DNA from: Frankia sp. RB7
GTDB lineage: Bacteria > Pseudomonadota > Alphaproteobacteria > Rhizobiales > Xanthobacteraceae
Reading direction: 5' to 3'
Assembly: GCA_030403585.1 (NCBI GenBank)
Contig: JAUEPE010000008.1
Coordinates: 1-64,000 of the forward strand
Length of the DNA: 64,000 nucleotides
The notes beneath the pieces are model-generated. The model was not told the DNA's origin. It searched no databases and saw only the letters and a program-made list of their open reading frames with translations. The translations under genes and the position numbers were made by a program. Positions 18,021 to 27,031 of this stretch are shown here, piece after piece; positions within the stretch are counted from its first letter, which is position 1, and each line of letters opens with the position of its first letter.

Positions 18021-18560
18021 CTACGCCTTCAACTCCACCGTCTTGAACTCCGCAGGCAAAATTACCTCCAGCAGTTCGACGTCGTCCGAGTAATCCAGGA
18101 TCATGTGCTTGATCTTCGGCGGCTGGGTCCAGGCGCTGCCTTCTTTCATCAAGGTCTCACCCTGTCCGTCCATGTAGGTCTTCACCCAGCCCTTGAGCAC
18201 GTAGACCATCTGGAAGTCGACGTGGTGAAGGTGCAGCTTCGAGACCTCTTGTGGGTCGCAGGGGCCTTGCAGGCGGATGACGTGGGCCTGCGCGAGGCCG
18301 TGGCTGGCAGCGGCAATGCCGAGGTCGCGATACTTGGCGTAGGTGCGCAGGCCATCGGCTTTGAAGTCTTCTTCGCGGTGATGGCTGATGGCGATCCGTT
18401 GCTTCGGGCGGACCGGTTTCTTCGCAGCGGACTTGGCTGTTGTCGCGCGTGCCTTCGACTTCACGGCCTTGCGTGCGAACGATCCCGCAGCCGCATTGGC
18501 GCCGCTCCGCTTCTTCACTGCAGTCTGGGCTGCGCTGCGCGATTTTGTTTTTTTGGCCAT
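18021..18560 (-). CDS. Cupin-domain protein with histone-H1-like basic N-terminus
   Basis: A 179-residue protein in two parts. Residues 1-55 are Lys/Ala/Ser-rich with KS and AKK repeats, resembling histone H1 or bacterial H1-like tails, and are likely disordered and nucleic-acid binding. Residues 65-179 form a single cupin, with HLHHVDFQMVYVLKGW as the metal-binding His/His/Gln first motif. The second motif (SAWTQPPKIKHMI) keeps one His. A sensor or dioxygenase-like role is possible but not shown. GGGGAGG lies three bases before the ATG at 18560. The nearest upstream element is a palindromic repeat. Confidence 0.78.
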   Translation of the reverse strand: MAKKTKSRSAAQTAVKKRSGANAAAGSFARKAVKSKARATTAKSAAKKPVRPKQRIAISHHREEDFKADGLRTYAKYRDLGIAAASHGLAQAHVIRLQGPCDPQEVSKLHLHHVDFQMVYVLKGWVKTYMDGQGETLMKEGSAWTQPPKIKHMILDYSDDVELLEVILPAEFKTVELKA

Positions 18561-18662
18561 GGGCGGCCTCCCCTGTTGTTGTGGAAGGACGCTAGCACAA
18601 AACAGGTCTCGCAGGGGCGGGCAAAGCGGAGCGTGCCCACCCTTGCAAATGGAAGCGCGTTC

Positions 18663-18742
18663 GTAGGATGGGTAGAGCACTTGCGAAACCCATCATCTCA
18701 CGGCTTAAGGCGATGGGTTTCGCTGCGCTCTACCCATCCTAC
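18663..18742. repeat. Palindromic intergenic repeat, family D
   Basis: GTAGGATGGGTAGAGC faces GCTCTACCCATCCTAC, with inner GCGAAACCCATC / GATGGGTTTCGC arms. It is one long near-perfect palindrome between two minus-strand genes. Confidence 0.9.
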
Positions 18743-18752
18743 GCATCGCGTC

Positions 18753-19040
18753 TCAATTCAGCCGGAACACGCCGTCCACAGCGCGCAGCTCGGCGGGCTT
18801 GATCAGCTTGGAATGCGCCACCGTCACCGAATGCAGCGGGCCTTCGAGCTTCTCCGTCCAGAACGCCAGGAAATCCTTCAGCGCCGGAAATTTCGGAAAC
18901 ATGTCGTAGTTCTGCCAGACGTAGGTCTGAAGCAATGAGGGATGATCCGGCATCCGGTAGAGAATTTGCGCCGTCGTCAGCCCGTAGCCCAGCAACTGTT
19001 TCCGGAAATCCTCGGAAACGGCCCCAACCCGCATTCCCAT
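18753..19040 (-). CDS. usg: Usg-family protein
   Basis: A 95-residue protein of the alphaproteobacterial Usg family, named from an ORF near trpF in Caulobacter. Typical stretches are SEDFRKQLLGYGLTTAQILY, MPDHPSLLQTYVWQ and AHSKLIKPAELRAVDGV. The molecular role is unknown. Here it is not next to trp genes; it lies upstream of a cupin gene and divergent from groESL. AAGGAGG lies five bases before the ATG at 19040, which fixes the start against the longer frame from 19103. Confidence 0.82.
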   Translation of the reverse strand: MGMRVGAVSEDFRKQLLGYGLTTAQILYRMPDHPSLLQTYVWQNYDMFPKFPALKDFLAFWTEKLEGPLHSVTVAHSKLIKPAELRAVDGVFRLN

Positions 19041-19196
19041 GCCAACCTCCTTTGCAGGAGCGCATTCAGGGGGTGGCTTGATCCGGTACCCGTTACGAGC
19101 CACCCGGTGGAGATGCGCTCACATGAGAGAAATGTGACGCAAACTGACAATCCATCTCAAGCCTAAAAGTTTAACAAGCTGTTGAAATTCAATGCT

Positions 19197-19223
19197 TTAG
19201 CAGCAGACATGACTCCGTGCTAA
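19197..19223. promoter_or_regulatory. Degenerate CIRCE-like element (distal)
   Basis: TTAGCA and TGCTAA are separated by 15 bases, the same 27-base geometry as CIRCE (TTAGCACTC-N9-GAGTGCTAA). The outer six bases of each arm are perfect; the inner three of the left arm and two of the right arm differ. It lies 126 bases upstream of the better CIRCE element. Confidence 0.4.
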
Positions 19224-19348
19224 TACGGTCAACAAGACCGGTTAACGATGGTAAAGAGATTCTGGCAGACAGGCCCTATGAGTGCCGATTTATCTGCTAG
19301 AAGGCCTTGCCCCCGCAAAAATCCTGTCCTATTTGAGCTATACCCGCA

Positions 19349-19375
19349 CTGGCACTCGCGGGCATCGACTGCTAA
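19349..19375 (+). promoter_or_regulatory. CIRCE element (HrcA operator)
   Basis: CTGGCACTC-N9-GACTGCTAA matches the CIRCE consensus at seven of nine and eight of nine arm positions, with the correct nine-base spacer. It ends 43 bases before groES. HrcA binding would repress groESL at normal temperature. A weak TTGCCC (19307) / TATTTG (19330) promoter pair lies just upstream. Confidence 0.85.
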
Positions 19376-19418
19376 CACCCTGAAATCATCAACCCAAGCA
19401 ATTGCTTAGGAGGACTGC

Positions 19419-19733
19419 ATGAAATTCCGTCCGCTTCACGACCGCGTCGTGGTCAAGCGCATCGACGCAGAAGAGAAGACCGCTGGCGGCATCATCATTC
19501 CCGACACGGCCAAGGAAAAGCCCTCTCAGGGCGAAGTCGTCGCCGTCGGCCCCGGTGGCCGCGACGAAGCCGGCAAGCTGATCCCGATCGATCTGAAGGT
19601 CGGCGACCGCGTGCTGTTCGGCAAGTGGTCCGGCACCGAGGTCAAGATCGACAATGTCGACCTGCTGATCATGAAGGAAAGCGACATCATGGGCGTCCTC
19701 GACGTCCCCGCTTCCAAGAAGAAGGCGGCCTAA
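19419..19733 (+). CDS. groES: Co-chaperonin GroES
   Basis: A 104-residue Hsp10. It opens with [19 protein letters not shown] and contains the mobile loop with [13 protein letters not shown] that docks on GroEL, then the beta-barrel end with [16 protein letters not shown] strands. It forms the heptameric lid of the GroEL chamber in the cytosol. AGGAGG lies before the ATG. A CIRCE element upstream points to HrcA control, unlike rhizobial paralogs that are NifA- or sigma-32-driven. groEL follows 44 bases downstream in the same operon. Confidence 0.97.
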   Translation: MKFRPLHDRVVVKRIDAEEKTAGGIIIPDTAKEKPSQGEVVAVGPGGRDEAGKLIPIDLKVGDRVLFGKWSGTEVKIDNVDLLIMKESDIMGVLDVPASKKKAA

Positions 19734-19756
19734 GAGCCCCTCTCTCACCCAGCTAA

Positions 19757-21418
<1,662 letters not shown>

Positions 21419-21449
21419 GTCCGGCCATTCAGGCAAAACACAGACTACG

Positions 21450-21478
21450 AAACCCCGGCAGCGATGCCGGGGTTTTTG
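21450..21478 (+). terminator. Intrinsic terminator of groESL
   Basis: AAACCCCGGC and GCCGGGGTTT form a ten-base stem around a six-base loop, ending in TTTTTGC. It lies 32 bases past the groEL stop. Confidence 0.92.
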
Positions 21479-21491
21479 CTTTTGGGGGCTC

Positions 21492-21535
21492 GTCATTCCG
21501 GGGCGCGCCCGCTTTGGGCGCGAGCCCGGAATGAC
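21492..21535. repeat. Palindromic intergenic repeat, family B (short)
   Basis: GTCATTCCGGGGCGCGCCC faces GGGCGCGAGCCCGGAATGAC. It is a truncated form of the copy at 8741-8819 and lies between the convergent groEL and lepB genes. Confidence 0.85.
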
Positions 21536-21540
21536 CGGAG

Positions 21541-22287
21541 CTACCCCACCTTCCCCATCCGATCCGGGCGCAGCTCGCCTCGGGAATCGAGCGACCAGAA
21601 TATCCGCGTCACCTTGCCGACCAGATTGTCCATCGGGATGAAACCCATGGCCGATTTGAAGCGGCTGTCGGTCGAGTTGTCGCGGTTGTCGCCCATCGCG
21701 AAGAAATGGCCCGATGGCACGGTGAAGACTTCGGTATTGTCGGCATAGCCGTTGTCGACACAGTCATACGTGACGTAGCTCGCGCCGTTCGGCATCGTCT
21801 CGCGCCAGCGCTTGACCTTTGCACCGAACTCGCCGCCGCAGGCGGCGCCGGCGGACACCTCCTTCAGGGCGACGCGCGCCACCGGCTTGTCGTTGAGGAA
21901 GAGCTGCCCCTGCTGCATCTGGATGCGATCGCCGGGCAGCCCGACCACGCGCTTCACATAATCGACGGTGGTGTCCCTTGGCGTCCGGAATATGACGACG
22001 TCGCCATAGGCGGGATCGGTGGCGCCGAAGCGGCCCGATATCCATGACGGCGCGAAGGGGAACGAGTAGCGGCCGTAGCCATAGGCATATTTTGCGGCAA
22101 AGATGTAATCACCGACGACCAGCGTCGGCATCATCGAGCCGGACGGGATGTTGAACGGCTGATACAGGAAGATGCGAAACAGGAAGGGTGGCGACCACAG
22201 CACGGGCACGAGCAGGATCAGGACGACGATCGCTTTCCATTCCCGGGATCTGGCCCGCGGCCGGATGGTGTTATCGAGAGTGGCCAT
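21541..22287 (-). CDS. lepB: Signal peptidase I
   Basis: A 248-residue inner-membrane serine protease. One TM segment lies at about residues 18-38. The catalytic pair is Ser51 in PSGSMMPTL and Lys112 in DYVKRVVGLPGD. The conserved GDNRDNSTDSR box near the C-terminus confirms the family. It removes signal peptides from Sec and Tat substrates. The protein is shorter than E. coli LepB, which has two TM segments. ATG 22287 is chosen; a longer frame to 22407 adds a non-conserved Arg-rich stretch. Rhizobia often have more than one copy, so this may not be the only one. Confidence 0.93.
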   Translation of the reverse strand: MATLDNTIRPRARSREWKAIVVLILLVPVLWSPPFLFRIFLYQPFNIPSGSMMPTLVVGDYIFAAKYAYGYGRYSFPFAPSWISGRFGATDPAYGDVVIFRTPRDTTVDYVKRVVGLPGDRIQMQQGQLFLNDKPVARVALKEVSAGAACGGEFGAKVKRWRETMPNGASYVTYDCVDNGYADNTEVFTVPSGHFFAMGDNRDNSTDSRFKSAMGFIPMDNLVGKVTRIFWSLDSRGELRPDRMGKVG

Positions 22288-22413
22288 TGCCTGTCTTGCC
22301 TGGAATTTTCGTCGCCACAGGATTGCGCAACCTGCGCGGGCGCGCAATCCCAAGCTTGCCTGACTTGGTCGTCGAGCTGTCGGGCTACGTTCAAAGTGGA
22401 CGCTCAACGGCGA

Positions 22414-23247
22414 TCAACTCTGCGACATGTCCTGGAAACACGCCCTCACCCAGTCGATCGTCACGCGGGTTGCGGCGTCGCGCTTCAGGTGGTTTTGCAC
22501 GAGCAGCCAGACGTCGCGCCGCTTCGGCAGCAGCGTCGCGCGCAGGCGGCGATCGCCGAGCAGATCCGCGCAAACATACTCCGGCAACACGCCGGCGGCC
22601 TGATACGCGCGGATCAGGTTGCGGATGACGCGAACGTTGTCGGTGACGCAGCGCGCGCGGGCTTGCTTGGTGCGCAGGAATTGCATCTCGGGAATGGCAC
22701 CGAGTTCGTCCGGATAGGCGCACAACATCGGCTCGCCCTCGGTCGCAACGGGCTCGAAATAATAGATGCGGATATCGCCGAGTTTTGAGATCGCGAAGTC
22801 GCCCTTGTCGGGTTTGCGCAGCCGGATGGCGAGGTCGGCCTCCCAGCGCGAGAACTTGACGTTCTCGCTCGAGGTGAGGAATTGCAGCGTCAGGCCGGGA
22901 TTGGTGCGCAGGAAGTCGCTCGCGCGCGGCGACAGCACCTCTTCGGCAACCGTGTTAGTGGAGGCGATGCGCAGGCGCCCCACCGGACCCGCCATGCTCG
23001 CACCGACGCGACCGATCTCGGCGGCATGCGCCGCCATCGCCTCGACATGCGCCAGCACCGCCTCGCAACTCCTTGTCGGCCTGCGCACGCCGTCGGCTGC
23101 TTCGAACAGACGCAAACCGAGCGCACGCTCGATGCGCGACAGCCTGCGCCCGACCGTCGTCTCGTCGATGCGGAGCCGCGCGCTGGCGCCGGCGTAGGTG
23201 CCCTCGTCCCTGACGGCAGCGATGATGCGCAGATCGTCCCAGTTCAT
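22414..23247 (-). CDS. LysR-family transcriptional regulator
   Basis: A 277-residue LTTR, a little shorter than usual. The helix-turn-helix spans about residues 18-40 (GASARLRIDETTVGRRLSRI). The effector domain ends early, so it belongs to the subgroup with short C-termini. It is divergent from a cysteine hydrolase/GST gene pair 127 bases away, and the gap holds overlapping palindromes at 23277-23303. It probably controls that pair and its own gene. Its effector is unknown. Confidence 0.87.
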   Translation of the reverse strand: MNWDDLRIIAAVRDEGTYAGASARLRIDETTVGRRLSRIERALGLRLFEAADGVRRPTRSCEAVLAHVEAMAAHAAEIGRVGASMAGPVGRLRIASTNTVAEEVLSPRASDFLRTNPGLTLQFLTSSENVKFSRWEADLAIRLRKPDKGDFAISKLGDIRIYYFEPVATEGEPMLCAYPDELGAIPEMQFLRTKQARARCVTDNVRVIRNLIRAYQAAGVLPEYVCADLLGDRRLRATLLPKRRDVWLLVQNHLKRDAATRVTIDWVRACFQDMSQS

Positions 23248-23276
23248 TGCCGGAGGTTATACCGATCGGAAGCAGC

Positions 23277-23303
23277 CTGCAATATTGCAGCCACCCGCTG
23301 CAA
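23277..23303. promoter_or_regulatory. Candidate LTTR binding region
   Basis: Two overlapping inverted repeats: the perfect palindrome CTGCAATATTGCAG (23277-23290) and TTGCAG-N7-CTGCAA (23285-23303). The latter fits an LTTR T-N11-A core. They lie between the divergent LysR and cysteine hydrolase genes. Confidence 0.55.
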
Positions 23304-23374
23304 GATCCCTGCATATAGGCAGGCAGTCGCGCGGCTATGCTTGGGCAGCATTTCGCCCGGAGATTCCAAAAATC

Positions 23375-23968
23375 ATGACGAACGCAAAGACCCTGCTGCA
23401 GCTCGCCGGTGCCGATCTCAACCCGCCGCGTCTTGGCGACGCCGCGCTGGTGCTGATCGACATCCAGAACGAATATCTCGCAGGCCCGCTCGCTTTGCCC
23501 GACGCCAAGCCCGCGATCGCGCAGGCAGCTGCGCTCCTGGCGCGGGCACGCGAGGCCGGCGCCGCGATCATCCATATCGCCCATCGCGGCAAGGCCGGCA
23601 GCCTGTTCGATCGCGGCGCCGACCGCGGCGCCATCGTCGCCGAGCTCAGTCCCCGCGCCGGCGAGCTGGTGATCGAGAAGGAGTTGCCCAATGCGTTTGC
23701 CGGCACCGATTTGCAGGCGCGCCTTGCCGCGACCGACCGCAAGAACATCGTGCTGGCCGGTTTCATGACGCATATGTGCGTCAGCTCCACGGCGCGCGCC
23801 GCGCTCGATCTCGGCTTTCGCACGACCATCGACGCCGATTCCTGCGCCACGCGCGACCTGCCCGACGGCCGCGGCGGCACGCTGGACGCCAGGACCATCC
23901 ACGAGGTCGCACTCGCCGAGCTATCCGACCGCTTCGCGATCATCGCGCGCGGCGATGCGTTGAAATAA
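23375..23968 (+). CDS. Isochorismatase-family cysteine hydrolase
   Basis: A 197-residue alpha/beta hydrolase of the isochorismatase-like cysteine hydrolase family. The expected triad is Asp29 in VLIDIQNEY, Lys102 in VIEKELPNAF and Cys135 in FMTHMCVSS, with the cis-peptide after Met131. Members hydrolyse amides such as nicotinamide, N-carbamoylsarcosine or maleamate, so the substrate is not fixed. The start at 23375 follows a weak GGAG site. A GST gene follows 12 bases downstream, suggesting a small operon under the divergent LysR gene. Confidence 0.85.
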   Translation: MTNAKTLLQLAGADLNPPRLGDAALVLIDIQNEYLAGPLALPDAKPAIAQAAALLARAREAGAAIIHIAHRGKAGSLFDRGADRGAIVAELSPRAGELVIEKELPNAFAGTDLQARLAATDRKNIVLAGFMTHMCVSSTARAALDLGFRTTIDADSCATRDLPDGRGGTLDARTIHEVALAELSDRFAIIARGDALK

Positions 23969-23980
23969 CGGAGTCACGCG

Positions 23981-24619
23981 ATGCTGCAACTCTATTTCTC
24001 GCCGATGGCCTGCTCGCTTGCGAGCCGCATCGCGCTGATGGAAGCCGGTCTCGATGCGCGCTATCACCTGGTGCATCTGGGGACCAAGAAGGTCGCGGAC
24101 GACGACGGTGACTTTCGCGGCATCTCGCCGAAGAGCGCGGTGCCGGTCCTGGTGCTGGAGAACGGCGAGCGGCTGACCGAAAGTGCGGCGGTGCTGCAAT
24201 ACATCGCCGACCTGAACCCTGAGCGAGGCCTTGCGCCGCGACCGGGAGAAGCGGATCGCTACCGGCTGCAGGAATGGCTGAGCTTCATCGGCACCGAGAT
24301 CCACAAGGCCTTCCTGTTCCCGACCTTCTGGTACAAGGACGATGCCTCGCTCGCCAAGCCGCGTGCGAGGATCGCTCAGACATTGTCGGTGCCGGCGGCG
24401 CATCTCGCTGACCGTGAATTCCTCGTTGGTCAACGCTTCACCGTTGCGGATGCCCATCTCACCTGGGCCCTGCTGCTGCTCCGTGCCGCCGGTGTCGACG
24501 TCGCGCAATGGCCATCGCTGGTAGCCCATCTCGAACGCATGCAGGCGCGGCCCATGGTGCGCGAGGCGATCGCAACCGAGATGGCGCTGCGCAAGACCAT
24601 GGCGGCAAGCGCGGCGTGA
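23981..24619 (+). CDS. Glutathione S-transferase
   Basis: A 212-residue GST of the beta/theta-like bacterial group. The N-terminal domain holds YFSPMACSLASRIALMEAG with the Cys/Ser region that contacts glutathione, the SAVPVLVLENGERLTESAAVLQYIA cis-Pro and Ser motifs (split by residues in between), and a helical C-terminal domain. It probably conjugates or reduces electrophiles. Its pairing with a cysteine hydrolase suggests detoxification of one compound. The transcript ends at a clear terminator five bases past the stop codon. Confidence 0.87.
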   Translation: MLQLYFSPMACSLASRIALMEAGLDARYHLVHLGTKKVADDDGDFRGISPKSAVPVLVLENGERLTESAAVLQYIADLNPERGLAPRPGEADRYRLQEWLSFIGTEIHKAFLFPTFWYKDDASLAKPRARIAQTLSVPAAHLADREFLVGQRFTVADAHLTWALLLLRAAGVDVAQWPSLVAHLERMQARPMVREAIATEMALRKTMAASAA

Positions 24620-24623
24620 AACA

Positions 24624-24650
24624 AAAAAGGCCGCAGCGAGCGGCCTTTTG
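24624..24650 (+). terminator. Intrinsic terminator after the GST gene
   Basis: AAAAGGCCG and CGGCCTTTT pair around a short loop with a preceding A-run, so it can act on both strands between the convergent GST and Tlde1-like genes. Confidence 0.88.
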
Positions 24651-24673
24651 ATGTGATCTCGAACCGGTCGGGC

Positions 24674-25849
24674 CTAGTCGACCCGCGCCACCACGGCCAG
24701 CCTGCGGATGCCCTTGTTGCGATAGGCGTCGAGGAACGCGTAGTAGTCCTTGAACGACACGCAGCCGTTGGAATCGCCGTTCGGTCCGAGCATGAAGGTG
24801 TGCGCGAGCAGGCCATCGCGGCCGTAGATCGCATTCTCACCGCCGATCGGCGTCAGCCGCAGCGCGGGCACGCCGTGGAACAGCGCTTCGCGTGGCTTCA
24901 GATCGTAGATGTGCGGCGGGGTCACGCCGCGCATGCGGACGCGGGACGAACGCGGATCGTCGAGATTGGAGCCGAGGCCGGAATGTGCCTCCAGCTTGGT
25001 ACCATCGGGCAGATACACGGTCTTTGCGGTGATGTCGTAGACCGCCGTCGAACGGTCATACGGTGCCGAACCGCCCATCATCGGGTTCTGTTCCTTTGGC
25101 GCGATGCTCGCGGTCACGCTGGCATCTGCCGAGGCATAGGCAAGCAGGCCGCCGGACGGCTCGCGTTTGCCCCAAAGCTTCTCCACCATCGACTGGCGCG
25201 GGCCGGTGATCGACATCACCGCGGCCTTGGCGCGATCGGCAAAGGATTTCGGCCTGGCGTCAGGCGCCGGCACGATCTCGGCCGGGTCGGCTGAAGCGAG
25301 CTGCACCGGTGCCTCGGCACGCTTGGTCTTAGCGGCGTCCGCGATCTTCTCGACGACCTTGGCCGGGCTCTTCAAGACTTCCGCGACCTTGGCGACGACG
25401 GTCGGTTTCGCCGCGTCCCTGGCTTCGGCGACCTTCGTCGCAGGCGCAACGCTTGCCGCGTTGGAGTCGACGCCCTGCGTCGCCGCCGCGGCAAAGCGCT
25501 CGTTGAACATCTCGCGTGAAATCGGTGCAGCCACCTGCAGCCGGTCGGGCAGCAGCGCAAAGGTCTCCCGGATGGCCTCGCCCGCCTCGCGCAGCGCGAC
25601 CTTGGGCGCACGCTTGACCACGGGCTCGTCGTAGCCGGAACTGCCGACAGTCGGAAAGGCGCTGGCGGCGAAGATATTGTTGTAGACGGTCCAGCCGGCA
25701 AGCACGACGCAGCCGATCACGGCCGCGCCAAGCACGTTTTGGGTGGTCATTTTCCGGGAAGACTTCCGATGAAAATGCTTGTTCGGATTCTTGTTCGGAT
25801 TCTTGGGCTTGCGTGCCGCGTAACTTTGCGCAGCGATACTCGTACTCAT
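24674..25849 (-). CDS. Membrane-anchored Tlde1/DUF2778-domain protein
   Basis: A 391-residue protein. A basic, Asn/Lys-rich N-terminus (PNKNPNKHFHRKSSRK) precedes one TM segment at about residues 38-60. A long Ala/Lys/Pro-rich linker spans 70-260. The C-terminal domain, about 260-391, carries His350 and Cys363 in HTFMLGPNGDSNGCVSF, the catalytic pair of the Tlde1 (DUF2778) L,D-transpeptidase-like fold. Tlde1 was described as a type VI effector, but no T6SS genes are near. A housekeeping periplasmic peptidoglycan role is more likely. The start at 25849 is a guess between Met codons. Confidence 0.75.
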   Translation of the reverse strand: MSTSIAAQSYAARKPKNPNKNPNKHFHRKSSRKMTTQNVLGAAVIGCVVLAGWTVYNNIFAASAFPTVGSSGYDEPVVKRAPKVALREAGEAIRETFALLPDRLQVAAPISREMFNERFAAAATQGVDSNAASVAPATKVAEARDAAKPTVVAKVAEVLKSPAKVVEKIADAAKTKRAEAPVQLASADPAEIVPAPDARPKSFADRAKAAVMSITGPRQSMVEKLWGKREPSGGLLAYASADASVTASIAPKEQNPMMGGSAPYDRSTAVYDITAKTVYLPDGTKLEAHSGLGSNLDDPRSSRVRMRGVTPPHIYDLKPREALFHGVPALRLTPIGGENAIYGRDGLLAHTFMLGPNGDSNGCVSFKDYYAFLDAYRNKGIRRLAVVARVD

Positions 25850-26410
25850 TCGCCTTGCGTCCAGGACGGTGTCACTCAGTCCCCCTTCGAAGTGCCGCTG
25901 GTCACGTTCCGGGACCAGCATTTCGCAGAGGGTCGGAGCGTCATTAAGGCGACTTTTAGTTAAATGCGGATTAAGTTCTGGCGGATGTAGGGCAACTCGT
26001 TAACGCTGTACCATTTCGAGAAAAAAGCCCGCAGAATTACGGACTTAGGCGAAGCTGTTAACCATAATTCTCGGCCGGTCCGGCACGGTCGGCGGACCTC
26101 TCCGGCCGCATCTCTAAACGCATCAACCAAGTCGTTTTCGTGGTCATCAATATCCGGAAGATAGCGGGGAAGCGTTGCGCGAGGCTGGTGCAGTCAACTG
26201 CAGATGTCAGCAGAACGGCGGCAGCACACACATCGCGCGGAGCGCTCACGCCGCACGGCGCCATGACTGAAAGTTGATCACGCCGGTCTGGAAATTGCCG
26301 CAGCGCAAAAATAACTAATCAACCCGGCACTTTTCAGCAGCCTCTGCGCGTGATACGGTACCGTATCAACGTCGCCTCGAATTGTGCCGAGCACGCAAAC
26401 GGAGGCTGGC
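25850..26410. other. Long intergenic region with palindromes
   Basis: The 561 bases between divergent Tlde1-like and FecR-domain genes hold no convincing gene. Visible structures are a ten-base near-inverted repeat AGAATTACGG (26033) / CCATAATTCT (26062), a TGCAGT-CA-ACTGCA hairpin at 26189-26202, and the operator-like palindrome at 26351. The AT content rises around 25940-26070, where promoters for the minus-strand gene are likely. Confidence 0.6.
26351..26368. promoter_or_regulatory. Perfect 18-bp palindrome upstream of the FecR gene
   Basis: TGATACGGTACCGTATCA is identical to its reverse complement and ends 42 bases before the FecR-domain gene. Its size and symmetry suit a dimeric repressor. 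No cognate regulator is adjacent. Confidence 0.6.
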
Positions 26411-26938
26411 ATGAGAGGGATTTCGCGCGCCGGGTTTGGCGTCCTGGCGTGGTCATTTGTGTTGATCGGATCTGCGACTGCACAGCCGGCCGCCAATGCG
26501 GGCTGCACGGCATCACCATCGGCCGCAGGAACGCAGACCTGGCGCTGCGACAACGGCATCACGATCGTTGCAGAAAGTGGAGCCAGATTTGAACTGAACG
26601 ACGCCAACCGCGACGGACATATTGACTCCGTGGAGTTGAGCAGCAAGGCGCTCCTCGTCGAGGTGCCAAAGAAGCCCGGCGGCAATCCCTTCAAGGTGCT
26701 GACGCCGCAGGCGATCGCCGCTGTACGCGGAACCAAATGGGCAGTCGATGTCGCCGAGGCCAAAACGTCCGTGTTCGTCGCCAACGGCCGGGTCGGTGTG
26801 ACAAGCAGGGCGGCGCGTGGACGTGGCGTCGTGCTGGCAGCCGGCGAAGGCGTCGACGTGGAAGCGACCGGTCCGCTGACCGTCAAGACTTGGGGCCAGC
26901 CACGCGTCGACGCGCTGATGGCAAGACTGGGTCAATAG
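26411..26938 (+). CDS. Exported FecR-domain protein
   Basis: A 175-residue protein with a signal peptide cleaved near residue 24 (SATA-QPAA). The mature part is one FecR domain: beta strands including VLTPQAIAAVRGTKWAVDVAEAK-like residues, of which TPQAIAAVRGTKWAVD is the signature, then FVANGRVGV and a VVLAAGEGVDV strand. Two cysteines, in AGCTASP and WRCDNG, may pair. Unlike FecR of iron uptake it has no N-terminal cytoplasmic sigma-interacting region. FecR-only exported proteins often accompany CHASE2 cyclases, as here. GGAGG precedes the ATG at 26411. Confidence 0.82.
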   Translation: MRGISRAGFGVLAWSFVLIGSATAQPAANAGCTASPSAAGTQTWRCDNGITIVAESGARFELNDANRDGHIDSVELSSKALLVEVPKKPGGNPFKVLTPQAIAAVRGTKWAVDVAEAKTSVFVANGRVGVTSRAARGRGVVLAAGEGVDVEATGPLTVKTWGQPRVDALMARLGQ

Positions 26939-27031
26939 GACTGGGGCAATGAGGCTCGGCCAATAAAACTCGGTCGTCACGACCTGCCCAGGCAGGCCCC
27001 GACAACAACAAGAAGATTGCAGTACGAAGGC

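Noticed and set aside
25850..26410. Possible small RNA or tRNA genes in the long intergenic region.
   Set aside because: No cloverleaf or terminator-ended transcript unit is visible; only isolated dyads are seen.
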